DNA of 12,558 nucleotides from Pseudomonadales bacterium (lineage in GTDB: Bacteria > Pseudomonadota > Gammaproteobacteria > Pseudomonadales > Azotimanducaceae), in assembly GCA_022448765.1 (NCBI GenBank), contig JAKUTI010000058.1, positions 1-12,558 of the forward strand, read 5' to 3'. The notes beneath the pieces are model-generated. The model did no database searches, was not told the DNA's origin, and saw only the letters and a program-made list of their open reading frames with translations. The first letter of the stretch is position 1; every line of letters starts with the position of its first letter. The position numbers were made by a program, and so were the translations under genes. Positions 1-7,501 of this stretch are shown here, in pieces.

Positions 1-315
1 CGACATGCGCGAACATTGAATTATCCACATACCCGCTTAGCATTGGGACGATTTCGGACGTTCGAGAGCGCCCAAGAGTTCATTGATTCAGCTACAGCCA
101 ACGAACCACGCCTCATCGATGAAGGCTGGCACCATACTGTCATGGCCAAGATCGAAGCAGTTCACGCCGGGGCTGATAAGGTTCATCTTGCGATAACAAA
201 CGAGCGATGCCACGAAGACGGAACGGTCTACAACACTTTCGATACGTTGTGGATCGCCACGTTAGATGAGGGCCATTGGGGGATCAAGTTTCGGTCCAGC
301 TTTCTGCGTCAGTGA
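1..315 (+). CDS. NTF2/SnoaL-like family protein, 5' end missing
   Basis: This is the C-terminal 104 residues of a protein that begins before the window: the frame is open from base 1 and runs to TGA at 313-315. A TTG at base 16 could in principle start it, but the open frame upstream makes truncation by the window edge more likely. The segment after the Trp-His pair (GWHHTVMAKIEAVHAGADKV) and the ending HWGIKFRSSFL match my recollection of small SnoaL/NTF2-like cone-fold proteins, in which a strand of the form ADKVHLA is followed by a Gly-rich turn and a final strand ending in SSF. Such proteins are about 140-160 residues, so roughly a third is missing. No catalytic residue can be assigned. 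The family is functionally diverse, and no substrate can be inferred. The thioesterase starts 46 bases downstream on the same strand. Confidence 0.6.
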   Translation, partial: RHARTLNYPHTRLALGRFRTFESAQEFIDSATANEPRLIDEGWHHTVMAKIEAVHAGADKVHLAITNERCHEDGTVYNTFDTLWIATLDEGHWGIKFRSSFLRQ

Positions 316-361
316 CCGGTTGTCCGTTTTGGTCTGTCGCGGGTTGCGTTAACCTGGCCTC

Positions 362-766
362 ATGCCTGAGATACACCAGCAACGCGTAGCACGCATCGCC
401 ACCGAGAGTTTTGCCGATCTCCTCGGCTTAGAGTTGGTGAGTAATCGTCCCGACCACGTCGTCGTGCGGATGCCCTATCGGGCAGAACTCGGCATCGGTC
501 GCATTCATGGAGGGGCGATTAGTGCGCTGATTGACGTCGCTGCAACGGCCTCGTTTTGGTCAAACTCCGACCTTACAGAAACCGCCATGGGGGCGACAGT
601 TGGCTTCACCGTTAATTTCCTTAAACTGGCAGTCAATTCAGATTTAACCGCGACCGCGACCGTGCGGCGTCGTGGTGGCACTCTTTGTACCGGTGATGTC
701 TCCGTCACGAACGAGGCAGGGGATGAGGTCGCAATGGCCGTCGTAACCTACAAGTTGACGCAATAA
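362..766 (+). CDS. PaaI-type hotdog-fold acyl-CoA thioesterase
   Basis: This 134-residue protein has the usual length and pattern of the PaaI/4HBT hotdog family, which hydrolyses acyl- or aryl-CoA thioesters in the cytosol as a dimer or tetramer. The family signature is visible: RIHGGAISALID at residues 47-58, with His49, Gly50 and Asp58 at the positions of the conserved HGG...D active-site helix. A Gly-rich strand, RRRGGTL (102-108), precedes the last two strands, as in PaaI relatives. The ATG at 362 has no clear Shine-Dalgarno sequence, and no better in-frame start was seen. It could be co-transcribed with the NTF2-like gene 46 bases upstream. Its stop lies 14 bases from the convergent stop of the dioxygenase. 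The acyl group is not predictable; detoxification or CoA recycling is the generic role. Confidence 0.85.
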   Translation: MPEIHQQRVARIATESFADLLGLELVSNRPDHVVVRMPYRAELGIGRIHGGAISALIDVAATASFWSNSDLTETAMGATVGFTVNFLKLAVNSDLTATATVRRRGGTLCTGDVSVTNEAGDEVAMAVVTYKLTQ

Positions 767-768
767 TT

Positions 769-790
769 CGATCGACCCGACTAGCGATCG
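769..790. repeat. Short inverted repeat between convergent genes
   Basis: Two copies of the self-complementary hexamer CGATCG (769-774 and 785-790) are separated by 10 bases. They span the 14-base gap between the thioesterase and dioxygenase stops. They could fold as a 6-bp hairpin in either transcript, but there is no T-run on either side, so a bidirectional terminator role is only a weak guess. Confidence 0.2.
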
Positions 791-1560
791 CGCACCATTT
801 CATGTCGTTCCCAGCGATCGTTAAGACCAAGAAGCGCGGCAAATTCAGGCGGATTGCGTCGTAACACCTCTGGATCAATCCCTCGGTAACTCTCGATGGG
901 CCGAACGTTTTGACGATTACAGGTTAGGTGTAAGACGACCCGTTCACCCGCCAGCGTACGAGGACAATTGCCGTGCCACATGGCCCCGTCCCACAAAATG
1001 ATCGAACCTGTCGGGGCGTTAACCGCAATCGCTTCCGATTCTCCTTCGCCGTCGACTGGGTGCCGCCGCAATTGATGCGAACCGGGCACGAATCTCGTCG
1101 CGCCCGCTTCTTCGGTGAAATCATCACAACAAAAGATCGACGTAGCGATAACACTGTGTCCTGGAAACGGTTGTTCGTAGCCGTTCATATCGGCGTGAAT
1201 GGCGAAGGGTTTCGGCGTGGTCCGCTTGACCGACGCGGACACTTGGCTAACGATGAAGTTGGGGCCTAGTAGGAATTCGTACAAAGTATTCAACCTTTCC
1301 AGTTGGACCGAACGCTCGAAGACCGAACCCTCATTGAGCAGGTTCGTTGGGAATCGCCGGAAGCCCTCCATGCGACGGCTGATACTCAAAATGCTCTCGC
1401 GAAGCTCCTCAAAAAACGATAGCGGTGCCGCATCTCGGATCACGGTGTAGCCATCTATCGATAAATCGGACACGTTGCCTTTGAGTTCCAACTCATCGAT
1501 TCGTTGCCTTAGCTTTTGAGTCTTCGCCCGAACCGCGTGTGCAGCGCTCACTTTGACCAT
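781..1560 (-). CDS. Phytanoyl-CoA dioxygenase (PhyH) family Fe(II)/2-oxoglutarate oxygenase
   Basis: This 259-residue protein belongs to the PhyH branch of Fe(II)/2-oxoglutarate dioxygenases, which hydroxylate acyl-CoAs or small molecules and release succinate and CO2. The metal triad can be read: His122 and Asp124 in IHADMNGY, and the distal His196 in DGAMWHGNCP. Arg207 in GERVVLHLT is the likely 2-oxoglutarate carboxylate anchor. The core strand GATRFVPGSH (153-162) is typical of the family. Residues 10-30 are charged and probably helical, ahead of the usual DGYTVIRDA opening (36-45). The ATG at 1560 (minus strand) has only a weak G-rich stretch as ribosome site. The gene is convergent with the thioesterase and divergent from the CurA-type gene. 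The substrate is unknown; the family also includes halogenases and natural-product hydroxylases, but the intact HxD favours hydroxylation. Confidence 0.85.
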   Translation of the reverse strand: MVKVSAAHAVRAKTQKLRQRIDELELKGNVSDLSIDGYTVIRDAAPLSFFEELRESILSISRRMEGFRRFPTNLLNEGSVFERSVQLERLNTLYEFLLGPNFIVSQVSASVKRTTPKPFAIHADMNGYEQPFPGHSVIATSIFCCDDFTEEAGATRFVPGSHQLRRHPVDGEGESEAIAVNAPTGSIILWDGAMWHGNCPRTLAGERVVLHLTCNRQNVRPIESYRGIDPEVLRRNPPEFAALLGLNDRWERHEMVRDR

Positions 1561-1668
1561 CCACAGACCACTTCATCAGTTTCAAGAGCATGAAAAGATA
1601 AGCGTTGAAAGCTTCCCTCACAATGGGAAACCAACTACGGTATTTCACCCACCTCAAGGTAACGAAAC

Positions 1669-2661
1669 ATGGCTACGATCTCTCGCGAAGTACACCTCAT
1701 CGAATATCCAGACGGACTTCCCGACGCGAGCCAATTCCAAATCGTCGAGACGACTGTCGACGATCCAGCGACCGGCGAGTTCTTGATTCAAAACCAGTAC
1801 ATGTCGGTCGATCCCGCCATGCGGCCACGACTTTCGAACGGACAACAGCCGCTTCACCAGGCCATGGGGGCCGGCGCTATTGGCGTCGTAACGGCAAGTC
1901 GCCACCCCGCGTTTGCGGAGGGCGATGTCGTACAACACGGACTCGGCTTTCGCGAACACGTTCTATCGGACGGTCGAGGCGTCAACCATCTCGACGCCGC
2001 TGGGTTCTCACCAACCCTTTACATGCACGTGCTGGGACCGACGGGATTTACGGCATGGGGTGGCATGTTAATTACCGGCGAACTCAAGGATGACGAAAAC
2101 GTTTTCGTTTCTGCGGCCGCCGGTGCCGTTGGCTCAGTGGCTGCGCAAATTGCTCGGATCAAAGGCTGTTACGTGATAGGCAGTGCTGGCAGTGCCGAAA
2201 AATGCGAATGGCTTGAGAACGAGCTTGGCCTCGACGTCGCCATCAACTACAAGGAAGGCGTACTCCGAAAAAATCTAAAAGCCGTAGCAACGGAAGGCCT
2301 CGACGTCTATTTCGAAAACGTGGGTGGCGAACACTTGGATGCTGCGTTACCGCGAATGAACGTCGGGGGGCGAATACCCGTATGTGGAATGATCTCGGCC
2401 TACAACAATTTCGGTGCCCGCTCGACAGGCGTCACCACGCTATCGAATATGGTCTATCAGCGCATCACCATGCGCGGTTTCGTCGTTACCGACTTTGAAG
2501 AACAACGCGAAAATTTCCTGGACGACATGCGCGGCTGGGTCGCCGAAGGCCATATGAAGTATCGCGAAACCGTTTTCGAGGGCATTGAGCTCGCGGCACA
2601 CGCGCTCATCGGACTTTTTACGGGTGAAAATATCGGTAAGGCGTTGGTGAAGCTCGACTGA
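1669..2661 (+). CDS. NADPH-dependent medium-chain reductase (CurA/PTGR-like)
   Basis: This 330-residue cytosolic protein has the layout of zinc-free medium-chain reductases of the CurA/prostaglandin reductase (leukotriene B4 dehydrogenase) group, which reduce the C=C bond of alpha,beta-unsaturated ketones and aldehydes with NADPH. Visible signatures are YMSVDPAMR (44-52), the Rossmann turn AAAGAVGS (149-156), INYKE (192-196), FENVGG (215-220), GRIPVCGMIS (234-243) and the C-terminal ENIGKALVKL. The structural and catalytic zinc Cys/His sets of alcohol dehydrogenases are absent, as expected. Length is close to E. coli CurA (345). Start ATG 1669 is supported by AAGGT at 1656-1660, 8 bases upstream. 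It diverges from the dioxygenase across 108 bases, so the two may share a regulatory region. The true substrate is not evident; detoxification of reactive enals or enones is the generic role. Confidence 0.9.
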   Translation: MATISREVHLIEYPDGLPDASQFQIVETTVDDPATGEFLIQNQYMSVDPAMRPRLSNGQQPLHQAMGAGAIGVVTASRHPAFAEGDVVQHGLGFREHVLSDGRGVNHLDAAGFSPTLYMHVLGPTGFTAWGGMLITGELKDDENVFVSAAAGAVGSVAAQIARIKGCYVIGSAGSAEKCEWLENELGLDVAINYKEGVLRKNLKAVATEGLDVYFENVGGEHLDAALPRMNVGGRIPVCGMISAYNNFGARSTGVTTLSNMVYQRITMRGFVVTDFEEQRENFLDDMRGWVAEGHMKYRETVFEGIELAAHALIGLFTGENIGKALVKLD

Positions 2662-2664
2662 GAC

Positions 2665-3237
2665 TCAAGACGCGTCGGGAAAAGGATCCTCCATATTGTC
2701 CAAAACCGGCACGTTAAACGCGTTCAGAGTTAGCGATACGAGGCAGTAGTAGCCCACCACACTGACGAGTTCGATCAACCCTTCCTCGCCCCATTGCGAA
2801 ATCGCCTGCGTGTAGGTTGCATGCGTAAGGCGATGGGAGTCCATGAGCTCCGTGGCTACTGACCACGCAACCGACTGAGCGCCGTGTAAATCCGGATCCC
2901 GGCCCTCACGAATGTCATCAATCGCAGAAGCGTCGACTCCGGCGGCCCGGGCAAGACGTGCGTGCGCGGCAAACTCAAACTTTGCCTGGTGGTGTGCACC
3001 GACCACACAAATGGCGACTTCTTTGACATCCTCCGCGATCGCGGTATCAAACCGTGCAGCCCCGCCTAGAGCTTGTATTGCCATGCCAACGCGTGGAGCT
3101 CTAACCCAAACCCCAAAAGGGCCAACCAAACCGATCGGTGCTCCGCCACCACGAGGCCCGCCGTTGATCGCATTGAGGACCGCTAGCTGACCTTCCGTTA
3201 GCTGATCTAGCGCAAGGGGTTGAAGTCGCGACATCAT
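2665..3237 (-). CDS. Carboxymuconolactone decarboxylase family (AhpD-like) protein
   Basis: This 190-residue all-helical protein resembles the AhpD-like carboxymuconolactone decarboxylase family. The characteristic helix pair is at 70-100 (EDVKEVAICVVGAHHQ, then FEFAAHARLARAAG), where Glu88 and His92 sit at the E..xH positions usual in the family. A C-terminal helix, GLIELVSVVGYYCLVSL (153-169), matches the ELV.vVgyY..v pattern of the same family. The CxxC redox pair of AhpD peroxidase partners is absent; Cys77 is the only cysteine in the core helix. A peroxidase-reductant role is therefore unlikely, and a lactone decarboxylase-like or unknown role fits better. Two adjacent ATGs (3237 and 3234, minus) follow an AAGGAG site, and either may start translation. 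The stop lies 3 bases from that of the convergent CurA-type gene. Confidence 0.8.
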   Translation of the reverse strand: MMSRLQPLALDQLTEGQLAVLNAINGGPRGGGAPIGLVGPFGVWVRAPRVGMAIQALGGAARFDTAIAEDVKEVAICVVGAHHQAKFEFAAHARLARAAGVDASAIDDIREGRDPDLHGAQSVAWSVATELMDSHRLTHATYTQAISQWGEEGLIELVSVVGYYCLVSLTLNAFNVPVLDNMEDPFPDAS

Positions 3238-3241
3238 AAAA

Positions 3242-3247
3242 CTCCTT
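3242..3247 (-). promoter_or_regulatory. Shine-Dalgarno site of the AhpD-like gene
   Basis: AAGGAG on the minus strand, 4 bases before the first ATG and 7 before the second. The spacing slightly favours the second ATG (3234), which would shorten the protein by one residue. It is one of the clearest ribosome sites in the window. Confidence 0.7.
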
Positions 3248-3381
3248 TTGGTGTTGCCAAATTAGCGAGATAACAAGCACGGTCGAGACGAAACTCAGAA
3301 AAGAGATGCGCTAAATGAGACCGCCGAGGCTGCCGCCCTGTATGAACCGACATGGCTATATTAAGCGGACGGATTCCTCAA

Positions 3382-4347
3382 TTACCGTTTTTTCGCGAGG
3401 CTCGTGTATATCCTGTTAACGAAGCCGAGCGATGCGGATTCCTCACCGTACCGATCGGTGTAGTCGTTGGTCGGGCCACTCGCCAATATATCCTCTAGCG
3501 ATTTACCCTCATCCATCAACTCTTTCACCCGATCACGCACCGTCGACAACATCGCAATGTAGTCGGCAAGCGCGTTGGCATCCGTTATTTCGCCGTGCCC
3601 CGGAATGACCACCGCGCCCGGCTCAAGTTGATCCAATGTTTGTTGGCAAAAAGCAATCATCCCGTCGATATCGCCGCCGCTATCGGCATCAATAAAAGGA
3701 TAGCCCGCGTTGTTAAACACATCGCCCATATGCACCGCATTATGGTTCCGAAAAAATACCGCAACGTCACCCGTCGTGTGCGCTGGACCAAAATGCATCA
3801 GATCGATTCGCTCGCCGTTGTAGTGGAACCTCATCCCGTCATCGAACGTGATACTGGGTAGCGCGTCGGCCGGATAGGGTTCCTGTCCATAACGGGCAAG
3901 AACCAAATTAATCACGCCGCCTGAGGCCATATCGACGCGCGCGTTCGACTGCGAGATGATCGTTGTTCCTGCCGGCCCCAGCGCTAGGTTTCCTTGGGCA
4001 TGATCAAAGTGCCAATGGGAGTTGATGGTGTAATCGATCCGGGGGCTCTCGGCATTCCCCCTACCCGATCCCCCAAGGGCAGCAATCGCCTCATTAATCT
4101 TGTCCATCATCTCCGGGAACTGATTGTCAACAATCATGACGCCGTCCTCGCCAACGGAAACGGCAATGTTCCCGCCAACACCGAACAGCACGAAGAGACC
4201 GTCACCGACCTTTTCGCTCCTTATTTCGGTAGCTTCAAAATCCCAACCGAACATGGGCATTAGTTCATCAAGCGTTAATGCCTCATCGTCAGCAAGGCAG
4301 CCCATCCCCCAACAACCCAACAGCACCGACAAGAAATATTTGTTCAT
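3382..4347 (-). CDS. Exported metallo-beta-lactamase-fold hydrolase
   Basis: This 321-residue protein starts with a short signal sequence (MNKYFLSVLLGCWGMGCLA, likely cleaved before DDEALT), so it should act in the periplasm. All metal ligands of the metallo-beta-lactamase fold are present: HWHFDH (His111, His113, Asp115, His116), His190 in FGPAHTTGD, Asp209 in HMGDVF and His251 in PGHGE. The bridging residue is Asp209, not the Cys of B1 beta-lactamases, so a generic hydrolase is more likely than a carbapenemase. A C-terminal helical tail (262-321) follows the domain. An open frame continues 49 codons upstream to 4494, but the start at 4347 is preferred because it has a GGAGG site and the signal peptide. 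The gene is divergent from the phosphoesterase and 144 bases upstream of the AhpD-like gene on the same strand. The substrate is unknown. Confidence 0.88.
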   Translation of the reverse strand: MNKYFLSVLLGCWGMGCLADDEALTLDELMPMFGWDFEATEIRSEKVGDGLFVLFGVGGNIAVSVGEDGVMIVDNQFPEMMDKINEAIAALGGSGRGNAESPRIDYTINSHWHFDHAQGNLALGPAGTTIISQSNARVDMASGGVINLVLARYGQEPYPADALPSITFDDGMRFHYNGERIDLMHFGPAHTTGDVAVFFRNHNAVHMGDVFNNAGYPFIDADSGGDIDGMIAFCQQTLDQLEPGAVVIPGHGEITDANALADYIAMLSTVRDRVKELMDEGKSLEDILASGPTNDYTDRYGEESASLGFVNRIYTSLAKKR

Positions 4348-4351
4348 ACCG

Positions 4352-4356
4352 CCTCC
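4352..4356 (-). promoter_or_regulatory. Shine-Dalgarno site that fixes the hydrolase start
   Basis: GGAGG on the minus strand, 4 bases before the ATG at 4347. With the signal peptide that immediately follows, it argues against the longer reading frame that begins at 4494. Confidence 0.6.
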
Positions 4357-4539
4357 CCAGAACCGCTTAACCACACTGTCCATTGACCAGCCCTGTGGGC
4401 AAAACTGAAAGGTTTCTCTTTGGGAGTCAAGGCCCACGAAAGCGTGCTTCTGGATGGTGCATAATCGCCCGAGGGCCAACGCATTGATCATCACTCAACT
4501 CGACCACGCTATAGCCCGGTAGTTTAAGACTCCAACAAC

Positions 4540-5097
4540 ATGAAACTAGGCCTAATAGCTGATACCCATATCCCTGGCACCATCAAAACGCTGTGGCCCC
4601 AGATCATCGATGCATTTAGTGATGTTGACGGCATCTTACACGCGGGCGACTTATGGACGGTGGATGTAATCGACGAACTCGCCCGGCTCGCACCAACCCA
4701 TGTCGCTACCGGAAACGGCGACCTTGAACTAACCGATGAGCGTTTGAGAGAGACCTGGCAGCTTCAATTTGACGATGTAGCGGTCGGTCTAGTGCACGAA
4801 TTTCCAACCCCACGGAGGCGTCCTGCCGATTACCTCATGCGTCGCCGAGACAAACTGTTTCAAGCACCTTTGCCAAACGTCGTCATTTACGGACACACCC
4901 ACTACGACGAAATTCACTTAGTTGGCGAACTGATGTGCGTGAACCCTGGTTCACCCACGCTGCCGAGAAACCAAGATCTGCGCCACGGCACCCTGGGTTT
5001 CCTCGAAATTGAGGGTCGTCGCGCAACCGCCACAATCAGCCAGATCACCGACAACGGAACAGAGACGGTGCAAGAAGAAACGATTGAGTTCGTCTAG
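4540..5097 (+). CDS. YfcE/MJ0936-type metallophosphoesterase
   Basis: This 185-residue cytosolic protein carries the complete calcineurin-like metallophosphoesterase set in its short YfcE form: DTH (Asp8, His10), GD at 36-37 in HAGD, GNGD (Asn59), VH at 85-86 and GHTH (Gly118, His119, His121), followed by NPGSPTLPR (135-143). The family hydrolyses phosphodiesters with two bound divalent metals (Mn is typical). The usual GNCD is GNGD here, which retains the metal-binding Asn. Length matches the family (about 160-185). The ATG at 4540 has no evident Shine-Dalgarno sequence, but the conserved MKLGLIADTH beginning makes this start secure. It diverges from the exported hydrolase across 192 bases. 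The DUF3604 gene follows 53 bases downstream on the same strand and may be co-transcribed. The physiological substrate is unknown. Confidence 0.88.
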   Translation: MKLGLIADTHIPGTIKTLWPQIIDAFSDVDGILHAGDLWTVDVIDELARLAPTHVATGNGDLELTDERLRETWQLQFDDVAVGLVHEFPTPRRRPADYLMRRRDKLFQAPLPNVVIYGHTHYDEIHLVGELMCVNPGSPTLPRNQDLRHGTLGFLEIEGRRATATISQITDNGTETVQEETIEFV

Positions 5098-5139
5098 CTT
5101 ATGTTGACGATCCAACTGAAGACCCGTAACGAATGAACT

Positions 5140-5144
5140 GGAGG
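5140..5144 (+). promoter_or_regulatory. Shine-Dalgarno site that fixes the DUF3604 start
   Basis: GGAGG followed by a 6-base spacer and ATG at 5151. It lies inside the slightly longer frame opened by an ATG at 5133, so the later ATG is the better start. A TTGACG hexamer at 5104-5109 resembles a -35 box, but no convincing -10 lies at the right distance. Confidence 0.65.
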
Positions 5145-5150
5145 TTAACC

Positions 5151-7265
5151 ATGATTCCATATGTGCCGAGGGCATTGTTAATCTGTGCAATGACGGTTTT
5201 GGTCTCTTGTGCCGATGATCGGACACAAGTTGACGCATCGGAATCAACTGACGGAGCCGCGCAACGTCACGATAATCAAACCGCCGACGCCCACAGCCCC
5301 GAAACCGTCGTCGGAATCTCAAACCACCAGGTTGCTGGGCAAGTCGACCGTAGCAGAGACGTGGTCAATGCGGTGCAACGCGCCAACAAAATCAAACTGC
5401 CGATGCCCGCCGACTTCATTGTTGGCAACTCGGAAAAAAACGCGAGGCGCAACGCGTATTTTGGAGACTTGCACGTACACACCACCTATTCAAACGACGC
5501 CTTTGCTTTCGGCACTCTGGCAACACCCTACGATGCTTACCGTTATGCCAAAGGACAACCAATCAAGCACCCAGGAGGCTTTGACGTACAACTTCGGCAA
5601 CCGCTTGATTTTTATGCCGTGACCGACCATGCCATGTTTTTGGGCGGCGTTAAGGCTGCGGCGGATACGACTACTGAGTTTTCCAAGCTGCCTCAACTGA
5701 AGTTCCTGAATAAACTGAACACGCCAGAAACGATGACCATGGAGTCCTTTCCTTTGCGCGGAGGGGTTCTCGTACGATTTGTAACAACGACGTTGTTCGG
5801 AATTGACGACGACGTCATTGACAGCGAGCTGGTCGATGACGTCATTCGGAGTGCGTGGGTTGACATCATCAAGGCGGCAGAGCAGTACAACGAACCCGGT
5901 GAGTTCACTACTTTCGTTGGCTACGAATATACCTCGTCCCCGTCGGACAATGGCAATCTTCATCGCAACGTGATTTTCCGTGGCGCTGATAAGCTTCCAG
6001 CAATGCCATTTTCCCGCTTTCACTCGGCCGATCCGGAAGGCTTATGGGATTGGATGGATGAACTTCGCACGCAGGGAATTGAAACCCTGGCTATTCCACA
6101 CAACCCCAACGGCTCTAACGGTCACATGTTCAAACTCTCGGATTGGGATGGAAATCCCATGGACGACGTTTATGCGGAAAAACGTTTACGTAATGAGCCT
6201 CTAATAGAAATTACCCAGGTGAAGGGCACATCTGAGACCCACCCCATTTTATCTAGTAACGACGAATGGGCCGATTTCGAACTCATGTCTTTTCGAGTCG
6301 GAACTTTGTTACCCAGTGAACCAAAAGGCTCCTACGCAAGGGAAGCCCTGCTTAACGGTCTCGTCTTTGAAGACAGGGGTATAAAAAACCCCTACAAGTT
6401 TGGTTTTATCGGTTCCTCGGATACGCATACGGGTGCAACCTCAGAAGACGAAACGAACTTCTTTGCAAAGGTCGGGCTGCTGGACGCAGATAGTTCCCTG
6501 CGAGGATCGGTACCAGTCAACGAAAGCAAGATTGCGTTAGTGAATGAGGCGGGCAGGGCAGCCGTCAAGGAAATCGATGGCAGGATGTATGCGGTCGGCT
6601 CCAGCGAAACGTTTGGTGCATCCGGGCTTGCTGCCGTCTGGGCCGAAGAGAACACCCGAGAAGCTATTTACGAGGCCTTCCGACGCAAAGAAACCTTTGC
6701 CACCACAGGGCCGCGTATGAAGCTAAGGTTCTTTGGTGGTTATGGTTTGGACGATACGATGCTACAAGATCCGGATGGCATCAGTCGGGCCTACGCCAAC
6801 GGTGTTTCGATGGGTTCTGATTTGATAAGCAACGGTGATACGGCGCCACGTTTCTTGGTTTGGGCAATACGCGATACACAATCAGCAGCATTGCAGCGAG
6901 CCCAGGTAGTGAAAGGCTGGACAGTCAATGGTGAGCATCACGAAAAAGTCTTTGATGTGGCCTGTTCAGACGGTGGTGAGGTCGACTCTAAGAGCCATCG
7001 TTGTCCCGACAATGGGGCAAAGGTGGACATAACCGATTGTTCAATTAGCGCCGATGTCGGCGCGGTTGAACTACAAACGTTGTGGCAAGATCCTGAATTC
7101 AATCCAAACGTCAGAGCATTTTATTACCTGCGCGTGTTGGAAAACCCCACCTGTCGCTGGTCCACGTGGGATGCTATTCGAGCTGGAACGGCCCCCAGAC
7201 CCGACTTGGCAACGACCATTCAAGAACGAGCATGGTCGTCTCCCATCTGGGTCGTAGCGCGTTGA
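5151..7265 (+). CDS. DUF3604 lipoprotein, PHP-like metal-dependent hydrolase candidate
   Basis: This 704-residue protein begins with a lipoprotein signal (MIPYVPRALLICAMTVLVSC; lipobox LVSC, Cys20). It is then exported and anchored, probably to the outer membrane. The body matches the DUF3604 family by recognisable blocks: FGDLHVHTTYS (104-114; His108, His110), FYAVTDH (154-160), FVGYEYTSS (255-263; Glu259), IPHNPN (315-320; His317) and IGSSDTHTG (420-428; Asp424, His426). These His/Asp/Glu blocks look like the trinuclear metal site of the PHP amidohydrolase-like superfamily, so phosphoester or related hydrolysis is plausible but unproven. Four C-terminal cysteines (605, 618, 630, 668) could form disulfides in the periplasm. 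The ending NPTCRWSTWDA...IQERAWSSPIW is typical of the family. It lies between a phosphoesterase gene and the DUF5916 gene. Experimental function of the family is not known to me. Confidence 0.88.
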   Translation: MIPYVPRALLICAMTVLVSCADDRTQVDASESTDGAAQRHDNQTADAHSPETVVGISNHQVAGQVDRSRDVVNAVQRANKIKLPMPADFIVGNSEKNARRNAYFGDLHVHTTYSNDAFAFGTLATPYDAYRYAKGQPIKHPGGFDVQLRQPLDFYAVTDHAMFLGGVKAAADTTTEFSKLPQLKFLNKLNTPETMTMESFPLRGGVLVRFVTTTLFGIDDDVIDSELVDDVIRSAWVDIIKAAEQYNEPGEFTTFVGYEYTSSPSDNGNLHRNVIFRGADKLPAMPFSRFHSADPEGLWDWMDELRTQGIETLAIPHNPNGSNGHMFKLSDWDGNPMDDVYAEKRLRNEPLIEITQVKGTSETHPILSSNDEWADFELMSFRVGTLLPSEPKGSYAREALLNGLVFEDRGIKNPYKFGFIGSSDTHTGATSEDETNFFAKVGLLDADSSLRGSVPVNESKIALVNEAGRAAVKEIDGRMYAVGSSETFGASGLAAVWAEENTREAIYEAFRRKETFATTGPRMKLRFFGGYGLDDTMLQDPDGISRAYANGVSMGSDLISNGDTAPRFLVWAIRDTQSAALQRAQVVKGWTVNGEHHEKVFDVACSDGGEVDSKSHRCPDNGAKVDITDCSISADVGAVELQTLWQDPEFNPNVRAFYYLRVLENPTCRWSTWDAIRAGTAPRPDLATTIQERAWSSPIWVVAR

Positions 7266-7501
7266 TCGGAACCATGAGCGATTGCCAACGACCCGGTGTT
7301 CTTCAACTTTTCACCGCCGACCAACGAGCCGAAAGATAGAAACCATGACGAGGGCCAAGGAGATGCACGAGCATCGGCGGCCAGGTGGCCGGTCCTCAAG
7401 ATCCTGCTGCGACAAGCACCGGGGTCGAACGCACTAATCGTCGTGTTGCTTCTCGTCGGCGATCTAACGATCATACGCCGCCCCGTGCCGTGCAGATGTC
7501 C
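7266..7501 (+). other. Gap between DUF3604 and DUF5916 genes
   Basis: No convincing gene, promoter or terminator is seen. Short frames cross it in all phases but have unprotein-like composition. One runs in phase with the DUF5916 gene from a GTG at 7385, giving an Arg-rich 39-residue stretch ahead of the signal peptide, which is unlikely to be translated. A small hairpin (CGGCC, loop AGGT, GGCCG; 7378-7391) has no T-run. Confidence 0.4.

Noticed and set aside
1605..2093. 162-codon Arg-rich plus-strand frame
   Set aside because: Overlaps the CurA-type gene in another phase; the Arg/Ser-rich composition is typical of an out-of-frame reading.
4484..4515. TTGATC and TATAGC as a promoter for the phosphoesterase gene
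   Set aside because: The hexamers are 20 bases apart, outside the normal range, and both are poor matches.
5810..5846. Repeated GACGTCATT in the DUF3604 gene
   Set aside because: It encodes a repeated DDVI pattern within one helix-like segment and is explained by the protein sequence.
5490..6023. 177-codon open frame on the minus strand
   Set aside because: It lies wholly inside the well-supported DUF3604 gene, matches no family and has shadow-frame composition.
7344..7436. Short frame of about 30 codons in the gap before the DUF5916 gene
   Set aside because: Arg/His/Ser-rich sequence with no convincing ribosome site and no recognisable family.
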